From NCBI RefSeq assembly GCF_030817475.1, contig NZ_JAUSZJ010000002.1, forward strand, positions 1,014,501 through 1,078,500: a stretch of DNA of 64,000 nt, in the 5' to 3' direction. Each line of letters begins with the position of its first letter. Positions within the stretch are counted from its first letter, which is position 1. This DNA comes from Streptomyces sp. V2I9. GTDB taxonomy: Bacteria > Actinomycetota > Actinomycetes > Streptomycetales > Streptomycetaceae. A program made the translations under genes and the position numbers. The notes below the pieces were generated by a model. That model saw only the letters and a program-made list of their open reading frames with translations, was not told where the DNA came from and ran no database searches. Shown here in pieces: positions 45,345 through 54,593 of this stretch.

Positions 45345-46624
45345 GAGGTCCTCCCCTTGCGGAGCACGTCGGCGGCCTTGTAGCGCAGGGCGTAGGCCCC
45401 GTCGAGGACGCCGCCGCGGGTGCGGTGCAGCGCGGTGCGCAGGGCGCTGTGCCCGCGCCCCCGCGCGCCGCGGGCGACGAGTTCGGAGAACAGGTTCTCG
45501 TGGCGTTCGGCGATCGTCACCGGGTCGAAGCGGGCCGAGGCGGTCAGCGCGGCCGCGCCCATCCGGTGGCGCAGTGCGTCGTCCTCGATCAGCTGGAGCA
45601 GCGCGACGGCCACGGCCTCCGGGTCGCCGACCGGTACGAGACGACCGTCGACTCCGTCCTCGACGATCTCGGCCGGGCCGTGCGGGCAGTCGGTGGCGAC
45701 GACCGGCAGACCGCCGCGCATCGCCTCGACGATGGTCATGCCGAAGGACTCGCGGTCCGAGGTGACGGCGGCGATCGACCCCTTGGGCCACTCCGCCTCC
45801 ATGGGGTTGGCCGAGCCCATCAGGAACACGTGGTTGTGCAGGCCGAGTTCGTCGATGAGGGTGCGCAGCGCGGCCTGTTCGTCGCCGGTCGCGTCCCCGC
45901 CGCCGTAGATGCGCAGCCGCCAGTCGGGGCGGGCCGCGGAGACCCGGGCGAAGGAGCGCACCAGAAGGTCGTAGCGCTTGACCCGGTGCAGCCGGCCCGC
46001 CGCGACGACCCACTTCAGGTCGCCGCCGGCGGGCGGACAGGCGGGCTCGGGAACGGCGTTGGGGATGGCCTCGATCCGCACGCCCGGCAGCTTCAGCCGG
46101 GCGCGGTAGTCGTCCGCGTCGGCGCGGGTGACGGTGGTGAGCGCGTCGAGCATCGTGTAGCGGTGCGCGATCTCGCGGCGCAGCCGGTAGCCGTGGCTGT
46201 CGAGGGTCAGGTGCTCCTGTCCGACGCGCACCGGCCCGCGCCGGGTCTGGCGGCTGAGGTGGACGTTGAGGCCGGGGCGGGTACCGACGACGACGTCCGC
46301 CTCGGTGGTCCTCAGGTGCGCGGCGATGCGGGCGTCGGTGAGCCGGCTGTACTGCTTGTGCCGGCTGTCGCCGCGCGGGAAGACCGCGGCGGGCCGGGCG
46401 TGGTCGGGGTCGCCGCCGTCGTAGGTCGCGCTCTTCTTCCGCAGGTCCACGAGGTGGCGCAGGGTCACGCCCTCGGGCGCGCCGAGGACGGGGGCGTCAC
46501 GGTGCCGGAAGACGGACACGATCTCGACGTCGTGCCGCTCCGCGAGCGTACGGGCGAGCGTGAACGTCGTCCGGATGGTCCCCCCGATTCCGTAGGCATT
46601 GTGCAGAAGGAAAGAAATATGCAT
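45341..46624 (-). CDS. Glycosyltransferase family 4
   Basis: The 427-residue protein has the GT-B fold of family 4: N-terminal HISFLLHNAYGIGGTIRT, interdomain VVAAGRLHRVKRYDLLVRSFA, and the nucleotide-sugar binding block DRESFGMTIVEAMRGGLPVVATDCPHGPAEIV, with the EX7E-type Glu residues in it. It transfers a sugar to an acceptor at the cytoplasmic face of the membrane; sugar and acceptor are unknown. ATG 46624 has only a weak site. Confidence 0.88.
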   Translation of the reverse strand: MHISFLLHNAYGIGGTIRTTFTLARTLAERHDVEIVSVFRHRDAPVLGAPEGVTLRHLVDLRKKSATYDGGDPDHARPAAVFPRGDSRHKQYSRLTDARIAAHLRTTEADVVVGTRPGLNVHLSRQTRRGPVRVGQEHLTLDSHGYRLRREIAHRYTMLDALTTVTRADADDYRARLKLPGVRIEAIPNAVPEPACPPAGGDLKWVVAAGRLHRVKRYDLLVRSFARVSAARPDWRLRIYGGGDATGDEQAALRTLIDELGLHNHVFLMGSANPMEAEWPKGSIAAVTSDRESFGMTIVEAMRGGLPVVATDCPHGPAEIVEDGVDGRLVPVGDPEAVAVALLQLIEDDALRHRMGAAALTASARFDPVTIAERHENLFSELVARGARGRGHSALRTALHRTRGGVLDGAYALRYKAADVLRKGRTS

Positions 46625-47132
46625 GGTGTGGCTGATTCCCCTGTCGACCGGCCCTTGTCAGAACTGTTCTTCCCGGCGGCTTTCCCGTCCGAAATGCACC
46701 GGGAAATACCGGAGCATCCGCGCTTTCCCCCGCAGCATCCCCGCTCCGCCACCGGACCGCCGTTGACCTGCGGCTTCCGGAAGGAATGAATCCGGTTGTC
46801 CGCAGGACCCGAAAGTAGCGGGACCGCACGCGCGGGCCGCTGCCGCGATGAACGGGTCGCCTGTCCGCCACCCGTTCGCCGACACTTCCCCCGAGCTTGA
46901 CGTAGGAAAATGCCGGGGGGTTGCCTGCTCCTCGGCAAAAACATTCCGGGCCCTCCCGCCGGCCGGACGACGGCCGCACGGGTATCGACAGCTCGATGTA
47001 GCGATGTGTCGACCCTGACCGGTCGTTTCGCACTTCCGTCCGCCCGGTGCGTGACTCCGGCCACGGATCCCGCGTTGTCCTCGGTATGAGCCGGGAACCG
47101 CCCGGCCCACGCACCGAGTTCGAGGAGCCCCC
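46625..47132. other. Intergenic region, no gene seen
   Basis: These 508 bases separate the divergent glycosyltransferase and the hypothetical gene at 47133. The composition near 46640-46760 is less GC rich. Long open frames on the minus strand run through but lack coding bias. Confidence 0.4.
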
Positions 47133-47915
47133 GTGCCGCGCATGCTCGACGTCAGCCAGGACGTACGCGCCGAGATCGGCGACGACGAAGCCGACCGGCT
47201 GCTCGTCGGCGACAACGCCCCGGGCAGTTACGACTGCACCTCCTGCCGCACCCCCGGCGACTCCGACCAGGAACGCACCAGCACGGTGCTGTTCGTCGGC
47301 GACGAGACCGCCGTCCTCGCGTTCGCCCACGCGACGTGCATCCCCTCGCAGGTCGTCAGGGTGGCCGAGGACCAGCTCCAGGGCGCGGTGCGCAGCATCA
47401 CCGGCAGCGAGCGGACGAACACGGAGGGGCTCATGCCCGAACAGGCCGTCCTCGGCATCACCAGCGGACTCGTCCTCATCGAGGACGATCTGCGCCCGGC
47501 CCTGGTCGTCGAACCGACCGGTCCGGTCGCCCGGCCCGGCACCGACGGCAGCGGGGGCGACGAGTTCCTCCAGCTCCTGCTGGAGCAGGGCTTCCGCCCG
47601 GCCCCCGACATGAACCGGCTGCCGGAGATCCTGCCGGGCTGGTCCGTGCTGCTGGCGGTGGGGCAGCTCCACGCCGTGCTGCAGCCGAGCGCGGGCGGCG
47701 GCAACCCGGTCGCCTGGTGGCAGGCCCACCAGCCGCTCCAGGTGACCGAGGGCTGGCGCAGCGCGGTCAACAAGTCGCAGACGGTCCTCGTCTACGCCGC
47801 CCCGGCCGGCACCATCGGCCAGCAGCCGCGCGAGGACCTCCTGCGGGACGCCCTGGAGAAGGCCGCGGTGAACGGCGTCCTGGTCGCCGCGGCGATGCCG
47901 CTGGCCGGGACCTGA
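47133..47915 (+). CDS. Conserved hypothetical protein
   Basis: GTG 47133 follows GAGGAG at about five bases. The 260-residue protein has an N-terminal acidic part, a YDCTSCRTPG Cys pair, HATCIPSQVVRV, and a C-terminal domain with LPEILPGWSVLLAVGQLHAVLQ and a helix LRDALEKAAVNGVLVAAAM. It looks soluble and cytoplasmic. I recognise it only as a conserved Streptomyces protein and assign no function. Confidence 0.75.
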   Translation: MPRMLDVSQDVRAEIGDDEADRLLVGDNAPGSYDCTSCRTPGDSDQERTSTVLFVGDETAVLAFAHATCIPSQVVRVAEDQLQGAVRSITGSERTNTEGLMPEQAVLGITSGLVLIEDDLRPALVVEPTGPVARPGTDGSGGDEFLQLLLEQGFRPAPDMNRLPEILPGWSVLLAVGQLHAVLQPSAGGGNPVAWWQAHQPLQVTEGWRSAVNKSQTVLVYAAPAGTIGQQPREDLLRDALEKAAVNGVLVAAAMPLAGT

Positions 47916-48004
47916 CCGTGTCCGGCACGCTCCGCCGCTCCCGCCGTGCGGCGTTTTCTCCGGCGGGGCCGCATCCGACGGGCGGCGAGGTCGTTGGCAC
48001 CTAC

Positions 48005-48382
48005 GTGCACTCATACGACTCCTCCCGCCAGCATCAGAGTCAGATCCCTGCCATGCGTCCCGCGCAGGATCCGTCGGGGGGCGTGTCCCCCACCCCGATC
48101 TACGACGCGCTGTACTCCGAGTACCGGCGCTCGTTCCGGGCGTTGCCGGGCGATCGGAGCGGCGAGGAACATTTCTCCTTCCCGGCGTTCAACGCTGGCC
48201 TCTTCGCCACCAGGGCCCCGCTGAGCGGCCACCCCGTCCCCTCCGTCCACGGCGGCCAGGGCGGAAGCGGCGGGCAGAGCCGGCACGGCGGCGGCCTCGG
48301 CTCCTGGCAGCGGGTCGGCCGTCACGCGGGACGCCCCCGGCCGGCGGCACTGCCTCCGGGGCCGGGGTCGCGGGATTCCTGA
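48005..48382 (+). CDS. Small conserved hypothetical protein
   Basis: The likely protein begins near YVHSYDSSRQHQSQIPA and contains PTPIYDALYSEYRRSFRALPGDRSGEE, a strongly biased, conserved-looking core, followed by a Gly/Pro/Arg-rich tail. I use GTG 48005 (125 residues); ATG 48053 would give 109. The start is uncertain, as the ribosome site (GGCGAGG) is weak. It follows the previous gene in the same direction by 89 bases. No function is suggested. Confidence 0.55.
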   Translation: MHSYDSSRQHQSQIPAMRPAQDPSGGVSPTPIYDALYSEYRRSFRALPGDRSGEEHFSFPAFNAGLFATRAPLSGHPVPSVHGGQGGSGGQSRHGGGLGSWQRVGRHAGRPRPAALPPGPGSRDS

Positions 48383-48413
48383 GGTCCGGTCGGGGCCCGA
48401 CGGCCCGGACCGT

Positions 48414-48470
48414 ACGGCGAAGCCCCGGTCCGCTCTCGTGGAAAACGAGAGCGGACCGGGGCTTCGCCGT
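48414..48470. terminator. Very long perfect hairpin between convergent genes
   Basis: Two exact 26-base arms (48414-48439 and 48445-48470) flank the loop GGAAA. It lies between the small hypothetical gene and der, eight bases from the der stop, and can act in both directions. Confidence 0.8.
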
Positions 48471-48478
48471 GGGCGCGG

Positions 48479-49954
48479 CTACTTGCCAGTGTTGCGCCCG
48501 CGCTTCTCGCGGACCCGTACGGAGATGTGGATCGGGGTGCCCTCGAAGCCGAACTCCTCGCGCAGACGGCGCTCGATGAAGCGGCGGTAGCCGTGCTCCA
48601 GGAAGCCGGAGGCGAAGAGGACGAAGCGCGGGGGCTTGGTGCCGGCCTGGGTTCCGAAGAGGATGCGGGGCTGCTTGCCGCCGCGGATCGGGTGCGGGTG
48701 GGCGGCGACGACCTCACCGAGGAAGGCGTTCAGCCGGCCGGTGGGCACGCGGGTCTCCCAGCCCTCGATCGCGGTCTCGATCGCCGGGACCAGCTTCTCC
48801 ATGTGGCGGCCGGTGACGGCCGAGACGTTGACGCGCGGGGCCCAGGAGATCTGCGCCAGCTCCGTCTCGATCTCGCGCTCCAGGTAGTAGCGGCGCTCCT
48901 CGTCGAGGGTGTCCCACTTGTTGAAGGCGACGACGATGGCCCGCCCGGCCTCCACGGCCATGGTGACGATGCGCTGGTCCTGGACGCTGATCGACTCGCT
49001 GGAGTCGATCAGGATGACGGCGACCTCGGCCTTCTCCACGGCGGCGGCCGTACGCAGCGAGGCGTAGTAGTCCGCGCCCTCCTGGAGGTGGACGCGGCGG
49101 CGGATACCGGCCGTGTCGATGAACTTCCAGGTGATGCCGCCGAGGTTGATCAGCTCGTCGACCGGGTCGCGGGTGGTGCCCGCCAGCTCGTTCACGACGA
49201 CCCGGTCCTCGCCGGCGACCTTGTTCAGCAGGGAGGACTTGCCGACGTTCGGGCGTCCGATCAGGGCGATCCGGCGGGGTCCGCCGAGCGCCGTGCCGAA
49301 CTTCTGGGCCGGGGCGTTCGGCAGGGCCTCCAGGACGGCGTCCAGCATGTCGCCGGTGCCGCGGCCGTGGAGCGAGGAGACCGGGTAGGGCTCGCCGAGG
49401 CCGAGGGACCACAGCGCGGTGGCGTCGGCCTCGCCGCTCTGGCCGTCGACCTTGTTGGCGCACAGGACGACGGGCTTGCCGGCCCGGCGCAGCAGCTTGA
49501 CGACGGCCTCGTCGGTGTCGGTGGCGCCGACCGTCGAGTCCACGACGAAGACGACCGCGTCGGCCGTCTCGATGGCGTACTCGGCCTGGGCGGCGACCGA
49601 GGCGTCGAGGCCCAGCACGTCCTGCTCCCAGCCGCCGGTGTCGACGACCTTGAAGCGGCGCCCGGCCCATTCGGCCTCGTAGCTGACGCGGTCGCGGGTG
49701 ACGCCGGGCTTGTCCTGCACGACGGCCTCGCGGCGGCCGATGATCCGGTTCACCAGGGTCGACTTGCCGACATTGGGGCGGCCGACGACGGCGAGCACGG
49801 GGAGTGGGCCGTGACCGGCCTCGTCGAGGGCGCCCTCGACGTCCTCCGGGTCGAAGCCTTCCTGCGCGGCGAGCTCCATGAACTCCGCGTACTCGGCATC
49901 GCCAAGTTCTCCGTGCTCGTGGCCCGAGCCGTCGGAGTGAATCTGGTCGTTCAT
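48479..49954 (-). CDS. der: Ribosome-associated double GTPase Der (EngA)
   Basis: I start at ATG 49954, the usual Streptomyces start with an acidic extension ([11 protein letters not shown]...[14 protein letters not shown]). The 491-residue protein has two GTPase domains: G1 [14 protein letters not shown]3 DTGG, G4 NKVD in the first; G1 [14 protein letters not shown]3 DTAG, G4 NKWD in the second; and a C-terminal KH-like domain. Der is essential for large ribosomal subunit maturation. It is the last gene of the cmk-acyltransferase-der block; 73 bases separate it from the acyltransferase. Confidence 0.96.
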   Translation of the reverse strand: MNDQIHSDGSGHEHGELGDAEYAEFMELAAQEGFDPEDVEGALDEAGHGPLPVLAVVGRPNVGKSTLVNRIIGRREAVVQDKPGVTRDRVSYEAEWAGRRFKVVDTGGWEQDVLGLDASVAAQAEYAIETADAVVFVVDSTVGATDTDEAVVKLLRRAGKPVVLCANKVDGQSGEADATALWSLGLGEPYPVSSLHGRGTGDMLDAVLEALPNAPAQKFGTALGGPRRIALIGRPNVGKSSLLNKVAGEDRVVVNELAGTTRDPVDELINLGGITWKFIDTAGIRRRVHLQEGADYYASLRTAAAVEKAEVAVILIDSSESISVQDQRIVTMAVEAGRAIVVAFNKWDTLDEERRYYLEREIETELAQISWAPRVNVSAVTGRHMEKLVPAIETAIEGWETRVPTGRLNAFLGEVVAAHPHPIRGGKQPRILFGTQAGTKPPRFVLFASGFLEHGYRRFIERRLREEFGFEGTPIHISVRVREKRGRNTGK

Positions 49955-50027
49955 GAAGTCCGTTCCTCTTTGCATCATCGATGGACCGCGATCGGTGCGG
50001 CCCACTACTCAGGTACTCAAGTCTCGC

Positions 50028-50684
50028 CTATCGCCCGGTGAGGCGCTTGGCGGTTTCCAGGTGGGCGGTGAGCTTCGCCTGGATCCGCAGGGTCGCCTCG
50101 TCCAGCGCCTTGCGCGTACGCCGCCCGTCGCCGGCGCTCGCGTCGAACGCGTCACCGAAGACGACGTCGACCCGGCTGCGCAGCGGGGGCAGCCCTTGTA
50201 TCAGCCGTCCGCGGCGCTCGGTGCTTCCCAGGACCGCCACGGGCACGATCGGGGCCCGCCCGCGCACCGCGAAGTACGCGAGTCCGGCGCGCAGCGAGGC
50301 GAAGTCGCCCTCGCCGCGGGTGCCCTCCGGGAAGATGCCGAGCGCCCCGCCCTCCGCCAGGACGCCCAGGGCGTGGCTGATGGCGGTGCGGTCGACGGTC
50401 GTCCGGTCCACCTCGATCTGCCCGATCCCGTGCAGGAAGGGGTCGAGGGGACCGACGAACGCCTCCTTCTTGATCAGGAAGTGCACCGGCCGGGGCGCGG
50501 TGCCCATCAGCATCGGGCCGTCGATGTTGTGGGAGTGGTTCACCGCGAGGATGACGGGTCCGGCGGCGGGCACCCGCCAGGCGCCGAGGACGCGGGGCTT
50601 CCACAGCCCGTACATCAGGCCGATGCCGATGGTCCGCCCGACGGCCGCTCCGCGGAGCGTGGGCGCGCCCGTGGCATCGCTCAC
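50028..50684 (-). CDS. 1-acyl-sn-glycerol-3-phosphate acyltransferase-like (PlsC family)
   Basis: GTG 50684 overlaps the cmk stop as GTGA; the longer frame to 50723 adds only overlapped sequence. The 218-residue protein has the acyltransferase HX4D motif in NHSHNIDGP, the FPEGTR substrate motif and an internal VPVAVLGSTER segment. It probably acylates lysophosphatidate or a related lysolipid at the membrane. The cmk-plsC-der order is common in actinobacteria. Confidence 0.88.
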   Translation of the reverse strand: MSDATGAPTLRGAAVGRTIGIGLMYGLWKPRVLGAWRVPAAGPVILAVNHSHNIDGPMLMGTAPRPVHFLIKKEAFVGPLDPFLHGIGQIEVDRTTVDRTAISHALGVLAEGGALGIFPEGTRGEGDFASLRAGLAYFAVRGRAPIVPVAVLGSTERRGRLIQGLPPLRSRVDVVFGDAFDASAGDGRRTRKALDEATLRIQAKLTAHLETAKRLTGR

Positions 50685-51376
50685 GCGGCGACCCGCTTCC
50701 CCTCGACGAGGGTGACGACGCACTCGATGACCTGCTGGAGGGTCAGCTCGGTGGTGTCCACCTCGACGGCGTCGTCCGCCTTGGCGAGCGGGGAGGTCTT
50801 GCGGCCGGAGTCGGCGGCGTCCCGCTTGATCAGGGCCTCACGGGTGGCGGTCAGGTCGGAGCCCTTGACCTCGCCGCTGCGGCGGGCGGCGCGGGCCTCC
50901 GGTGAGGCGGTGAGGAAGATCTTGAGGTCGGCGTCGGGCAGCACGGTGGTGCCGATGTCCCGGCCCTCGACGACGATGCCGCCGGTCGCGGCGGCCGCGA
51001 TGGAGCGCTGGAGCGCGGTGATGAGCGTACGCACCTCGGGGACCGCGCTGACGGCGCTGACCTTGGAGGTGACCTCCTGGGTGCGGATCGGCCCGGAGGC
51101 GTCCACGCCGTCGACGGTGATCGTCGGAGCGGTGGGGTCGGTGCCGGAGACGATCACGGGCTTGCCGGCGGCGGTGGCGATCGCCTCCGGGTCGCTGACG
51201 TCGACGCCGTTGGTCAGCATCCACCAGGTGATGGCCCGGTACTGCGCGCCCGTGTCCAGGTAGCTCAGGCCGAGCTCGGCGGCGACGGCCTTCGAGGTGC
51301 TCGACTTGCCGGTGCCCGAGGGCCCGTCGATGGCGACGATCACGGAGGAGCGTGCGGTTTCCACGGTGGTGGACAC
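50681..51376 (-). CDS. cmk: Cytidylate kinase
   Basis: The 231-residue enzyme has the P-loop IDGPSGTGKSSTSK, the CMP-binding segment LDTGAQYRAITW, EGRDIGTTVLPDADLKIFLTAS and the LID region, matching bacterial Cmk of normal length. It phosphorylates CMP and dCMP with ATP. The start is GTG 51376 with AGGAAG immediately before, so an alternative start a few codons in cannot be excluded. Confidence 0.95.
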   Translation of the reverse strand: MSTTVETARSSVIVAIDGPSGTGKSSTSKAVAAELGLSYLDTGAQYRAITWWMLTNGVDVSDPEAIATAAGKPVIVSGTDPTAPTITVDGVDASGPIRTQEVTSKVSAVSAVPEVRTLITALQRSIAAAATGGIVVEGRDIGTTVLPDADLKIFLTASPEARAARRSGEVKGSDLTATREALIKRDAADSGRKTSPLAKADDAVEVDTTELTLQQVIECVVTLVEGKRVAA

Positions 51377-51521
51377 CTTCCTGGTACACGGGGCGGGGAC
51401 GTACGGGCCCGGAAGCGGCCTCGTACCAGGTTACCGAGTGCCGGGCGCGGCCTTGTACCCCGTACGGCTCAGGCGGACCGTCCGGGCGCGGGCGGCCGTG
51501 TCCGGACCGGCGGGGGCGGGC

Positions 51522-52607
51522 TCAGCCACGGATCGGCCAGCCCCGTTCCCGGAGGGCCGCGCCGAGGACCGGGGCGGCGCTGGGCTCGACCATGATCTGG
51601 ACGAGGCCCGCCTGCTGGGCGGTGGCGTGCTCGATGCGGACGTCCTCGATGTTGACCCCGGCCCGGCCCGCGTCGGCGAAGATCGCGGCCAGCTCGCCCG
51701 GCTTGTCGCCGATGAGGACGGCGACGGTCTCGTACGCGGTGGGGGCCGCGCCGTGCTTGCCGGGGACCCGGGCCCGGCCGGCGTTGCCGCGGCGCAGGAC
51801 GTCCTCGATGGCGTGGGCGCCCGCGCTCCGCTTCCCCTCGTCGGCGGAGCCGAGCCCGCGCAGCGCGGTCACGGTCTCCTCCAGGTCGGCGGCCACCCCG
51901 GCCAGGACGTCCGCGACCGGGCCGGGGTTGGCGGACAGGATCTCCACCCACATCCGGGGGTCGGAGGCGGCGATCCGGGTGACGTCGCGGATGCCCTGGC
52001 CGCAGAGGCGCACGGCGGTCTCGTCGGCCTCCTCCAGCCGGGCGGCGACCATGGAGGAGATCAGCTGCGGGGTGTGCGAGACGAGGGCCACGGCCCGGTC
52101 GTGGGCGTCGGCGTCCATGACGACGGGGACGGCCCCGCACAGGGCGACCAGCTCCAGCGCGAGGTTGAGCACCTCGGTGTCGGTGTTCCGGGTCGGGGTG
52201 AGGACCCAGGGGCGGCCCTCGAAGAGGTCGGCGGTGGCGGCGAGCGGGCCGGAGCGCTCCTTGCCGGCCATCGGGTGCGTGCCGATGTACGCGGAGAGGT
52301 CGAGGCCGAGCGCCTCCAGCTGGCGGCGCGGGCCGCCCTTGACGCTGGCGACGTCCAGGTAGCCGCGGGCCGCCCCGTCGCGCAGGGCGGCGGCGAGGGC
52401 GGCGGCGGTGTGCGCGGGCGGCACCGCGATCACGGCCAGGTCGACCGGCCCGTCGGGCGCCTCGTCCGTACCGGCCCCGAGCGCGGCGGCGGTGCGGGCG
52501 GCGCCGGGGTCGTGGTCGGCGAGGTGGACGTGGACGCCGCGGCCGGCCAGCGCGAGGGCGGCGGAGGTGCCGACGAGCCCGGTTCCGATGACGAGGGCGG
52601 TTCTCAC
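51522..52607 (-). CDS. tyrA: Prephenate dehydrogenase with ACT domain
   Basis: GTG 52607 overlaps the aroH stop as GTGA. The 361-residue enzyme has an N-terminal NAD-binding domain (VIGTGLVGTSAALALAGRG), the prephenate dehydrogenase signature DVASVKGGPR and HPMAGKERSG, a helical dimer domain with HTPQLISS, and a C-terminal ACT domain (VLIGDKPGELAAIFADAGRAGVNIEDVRIEHA) for tyrosine feedback. It makes 4-hydroxyphenylpyruvate for tyrosine. Confidence 0.94.
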   Translation of the reverse strand: MRTALVIGTGLVGTSAALALAGRGVHVHLADHDPGAARTAAALGAGTDEAPDGPVDLAVIAVPPAHTAAALAAALRDGAARGYLDVASVKGGPRRQLEALGLDLSAYIGTHPMAGKERSGPLAATADLFEGRPWVLTPTRNTDTEVLNLALELVALCGAVPVVMDADAHDRAVALVSHTPQLISSMVAARLEEADETAVRLCGQGIRDVTRIAASDPRMWVEILSANPGPVADVLAGVAADLEETVTALRGLGSADEGKRSAGAHAIEDVLRRGNAGRARVPGKHGAAPTAYETVAVLIGDKPGELAAIFADAGRAGVNIEDVRIEHATAQQAGLVQIMVEPSAAPVLGAALRERGWPIRG

Positions 52608-52966
52608 TGGGCGATGTCCTTGCGCAGGGCGGCGGTGGCGCCGAGGTGGACGTGGCCGATCTCGGCGCGCGAGAGGTAGGTCTCGACGTGGACGAGGATA
52701 CGGACGACGCGGGGCATGGCTCCCTCGACGTCCGGCTCCTGGGCGCAGATCAGCGGGACGTCGACGATGCCGAGGCCGCGGGCGGCGGCGGCCGGGAAGT
52801 CGCTGCGGAGGTCGGGGGTGGCGGTGAACCAGATGCTGATCAGGTCGTCGGCGACGAGTCCGTTGCGCTCCAGCACGGCGGTCAGCAGCTCACCGACCCG
52901 CCGGGCCATGTGCCCGGCCTCGTCCTCGTCCAGCTGGACGGCCCCCCGGATCGCTCGTACCGCCAC
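52604..52966 (-). CDS. aroH: Chorismate mutase, AroH class
   Basis: GTG 52966 follows GAGGAG at seven bases. The 120-residue protein begins AVRAIRGAVQLDEDEAGHM and contains TATPDLRSDFPAAAARGLG, VPLICAQEPDVEGAMPRVVRILVH, the trimeric Bacillus-type chorismate mutase pattern with the active-site Arg and Glu residues. It converts chorismate to prephenate, the substrate of the coupled tyrA product. Confidence 0.94.
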   Translation of the reverse strand: MAVRAIRGAVQLDEDEAGHMARRVGELLTAVLERNGLVADDLISIWFTATPDLRSDFPAAAARGLGIVDVPLICAQEPDVEGAMPRVVRILVHVETYLSRAEIGHVHLGATAALRKDIAQ

Positions 52967-53067
52967 GTCGTGCTCCTCGTTCCTCGCCCGTTTGTCCGCG
53001 CGCCGCCCGGCGGCCGCTCGTTCCACCCTAGATCGGCCGGGGCGGAGCCGGTCACGGCGTTCCGTCC

Positions 53068-53097
53068 GTGAGACGGGCGGGGGCGTGCGGGTAGCCT
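53068..53097 (+). promoter_or_regulatory. Promoter of leaderless nucleotidyltransferase gene
   Basis: GTGAGA (53068-53073), 18 bases, then TAGCCT (53092-53097). Seven bases later comes the ATG at 53105, which has no ribosome binding site. Confidence 0.4.
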
Positions 53098-53104
53098 CAC
53101 GGCC

Positions 53105-53818
53105 ATGATCAGCGCTGCCGACGAGGCACTCGTACGCGACCACACGGTCTACGCCTGCGTGATGGGCTCGCGCGCGTTCGGTCTGGCGACCGAGGACAGC
53201 GATACGGACCGGCGCGGCGTCTTCCTCGCGCCCACCCCGCTGTTCTGGCGCTTCGACAAGCCGCCGACGCATGTCGAGGGGCCGGCCCCCGAGCAGTTCT
53301 CCTGGGAGCTGGAACGCTTCTGCGAACTGGCCCTGCGGGCCAACCCGAATGTGCTGGAGTGCCTGCACTCCCCGCTCGTGGAGTCCGTGGACGGCACCGG
53401 CCGCGAGCTGCTGGCGCTGCGCGGGGCGTTCCTGTCCCGGCTCGCGCACGGCACGTTCGTCCGGTACGCGCTGGGGCAGCGGCGGAAGCTGGAGGCCGAT
53501 GTGCGGGTCCACGGCGCACCGCGCTGGAAGCACGCGATGCATCTGCTGCGGCTGCTGGCGAGCAGCCGGGACCTGCTGCGCACGGGTGAGCTGCGCATCG
53601 ACGTCGGTGAGGACCGGGAGGCGCTGCTGGCGGTGAAGCGGGGCGAGGTCTCCTGGCCGGAGGTGGAGCGCCGGATGGACCGCCTCGGCGCGGAGAACGA
53701 CGAGGCGGCGGCCCGCTCGCCCCTGCCGCCGGAGCCGGACCGGGCGGCGGTGGAGGACTTCCTCGTACGGGCCCGGCGGGCGTCGGCGGCGCGGGAGGCC
53801 TCGGCGGTCAGCTCGTGA
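53105..53818 (+). CDS. Predicted nucleotidyltransferase (COG3541-like)
   Basis: The 237-residue protein has a polymerase-beta-type nucleotidyltransferase start: VMGSRAFGLATEDSDTDRRGVF, where the GS and the DxD are the catalytic metal-binding motif, then helical segments (RFCELALRANPNVLECLHSPLV, KHAMHLLRLL). Substrate unknown. The gene overlaps by 11 bases the end of the convergent paralogue at 53808. Such proteins may nucleotidylate proteins or tRNAs. Confidence 0.8.
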   Translation: MISAADEALVRDHTVYACVMGSRAFGLATEDSDTDRRGVFLAPTPLFWRFDKPPTHVEGPAPEQFSWELERFCELALRANPNVLECLHSPLVESVDGTGRELLALRGAFLSRLAHGTFVRYALGQRRKLEADVRVHGAPRWKHAMHLLRLLASSRDLLRTGELRIDVGEDREALLAVKRGEVSWPEVERRMDRLGAENDEAAARSPLPPEPDRAAVEDFLVRARRASAAREASAVSS

Positions 53819-54590
53819 GCCTGGCCCGTACGACAAGGTCGTGCAGGTCCTCCCGGGCCGTCACCGCGTCCGGCAGCCGGGAGTCGGCCCGCGCCTCGTC
53901 CAGGACGCGGTGCAGTTCGGTGACGTCCCGGGCGACCGCCTCTCCGTCCAGACCCGTCGCCGCGCTGTGTTCGGCCTCCGCCTTGGCGGCTATCAGGTCC
54001 GGCAGGTAGGCGGGGGCGTCGATCTCCGTGAGCAGAGTGGGCAGGTGGGCGCTCACCTCGCCCGAGCGCATGAGGTGGATGCCGGTGAGCAGGGCCCGGA
54101 AGGTGTAGAGCAGCGGCTTGAGCTCGCCGGTGTTCCCGTACAGCCGCCACTGCGTCCCGGCGAAGCCCCGGTAGTGGTGGGCGTGGTTGCGGGTGAGGAC
54201 GCCGGGGGCGAGCGCGGTCAGCTGTGTGTGGAGCGGGCTCGTGTGCACCACCAGCGGGGAGAGCAGCTGTTCCAGGACGTAGCCGTTGGGCCGAAGCATC
54301 AGGCGGACGAACTTGCGCAGGTCGTGGGTGACCAGGTCCAGTTCCACACCGTCGCGCTCCCACATCCGGGTGCGGGTCTCCTCCGGCTCGCGCAGTCCCA
54401 CCAGATCCTCGGCGGGCAGGACGTGGACCCCCCGCAGGTCCACGTCCGAGTCCCGCGACGGGAAGCCGTACAGATGGGCGCCGGAGACCGTGGCGAAGGC
54501 CAGGTGGCCGGGGGTGTGGGCGAGATCCGGGCGCAGGTCGGTGACCGGGAGTCCGGCCCGCGCCAGACGCGCTTCGGTGGCGGTGATCAT
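53808..54590 (-). CDS. Predicted nucleotidyltransferase (COG3541-like), last gene of the NAD operon
   Basis: The 260-residue protein is a paralogue of the convergent gene: FATVSGAHLYGFPSRDSDVDLRGVHVLP carries the SG and DxD catalytic motif, followed by VELDLVTHDLRKFVRLMLRPNGYVLEQLLSPLVV and a C-terminal helical part. It starts three bases after the ADP-ribosylglycohydrolase stop, so it is probably the last member of the pnuC-nadR-nrtR operon. That suggests a substrate or regulation linked to NAD or ADP-ribose, but this is inference. Confidence 0.8.
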   Translation of the reverse strand: MITATEARLARAGLPVTDLRPDLAHTPGHLAFATVSGAHLYGFPSRDSDVDLRGVHVLPAEDLVGLREPEETRTRMWERDGVELDLVTHDLRKFVRLMLRPNGYVLEQLLSPLVVHTSPLHTQLTALAPGVLTRNHAHHYRGFAGTQWRLYGNTGELKPLLYTFRALLTGIHLMRSGEVSAHLPTLLTEIDAPAYLPDLIAAKAEAEHSAATGLDGEAVARDVTELHRVLDEARADSRLPDAVTAREDLHDLVVRARLTS

Positions 54591-54593
54591 GGC

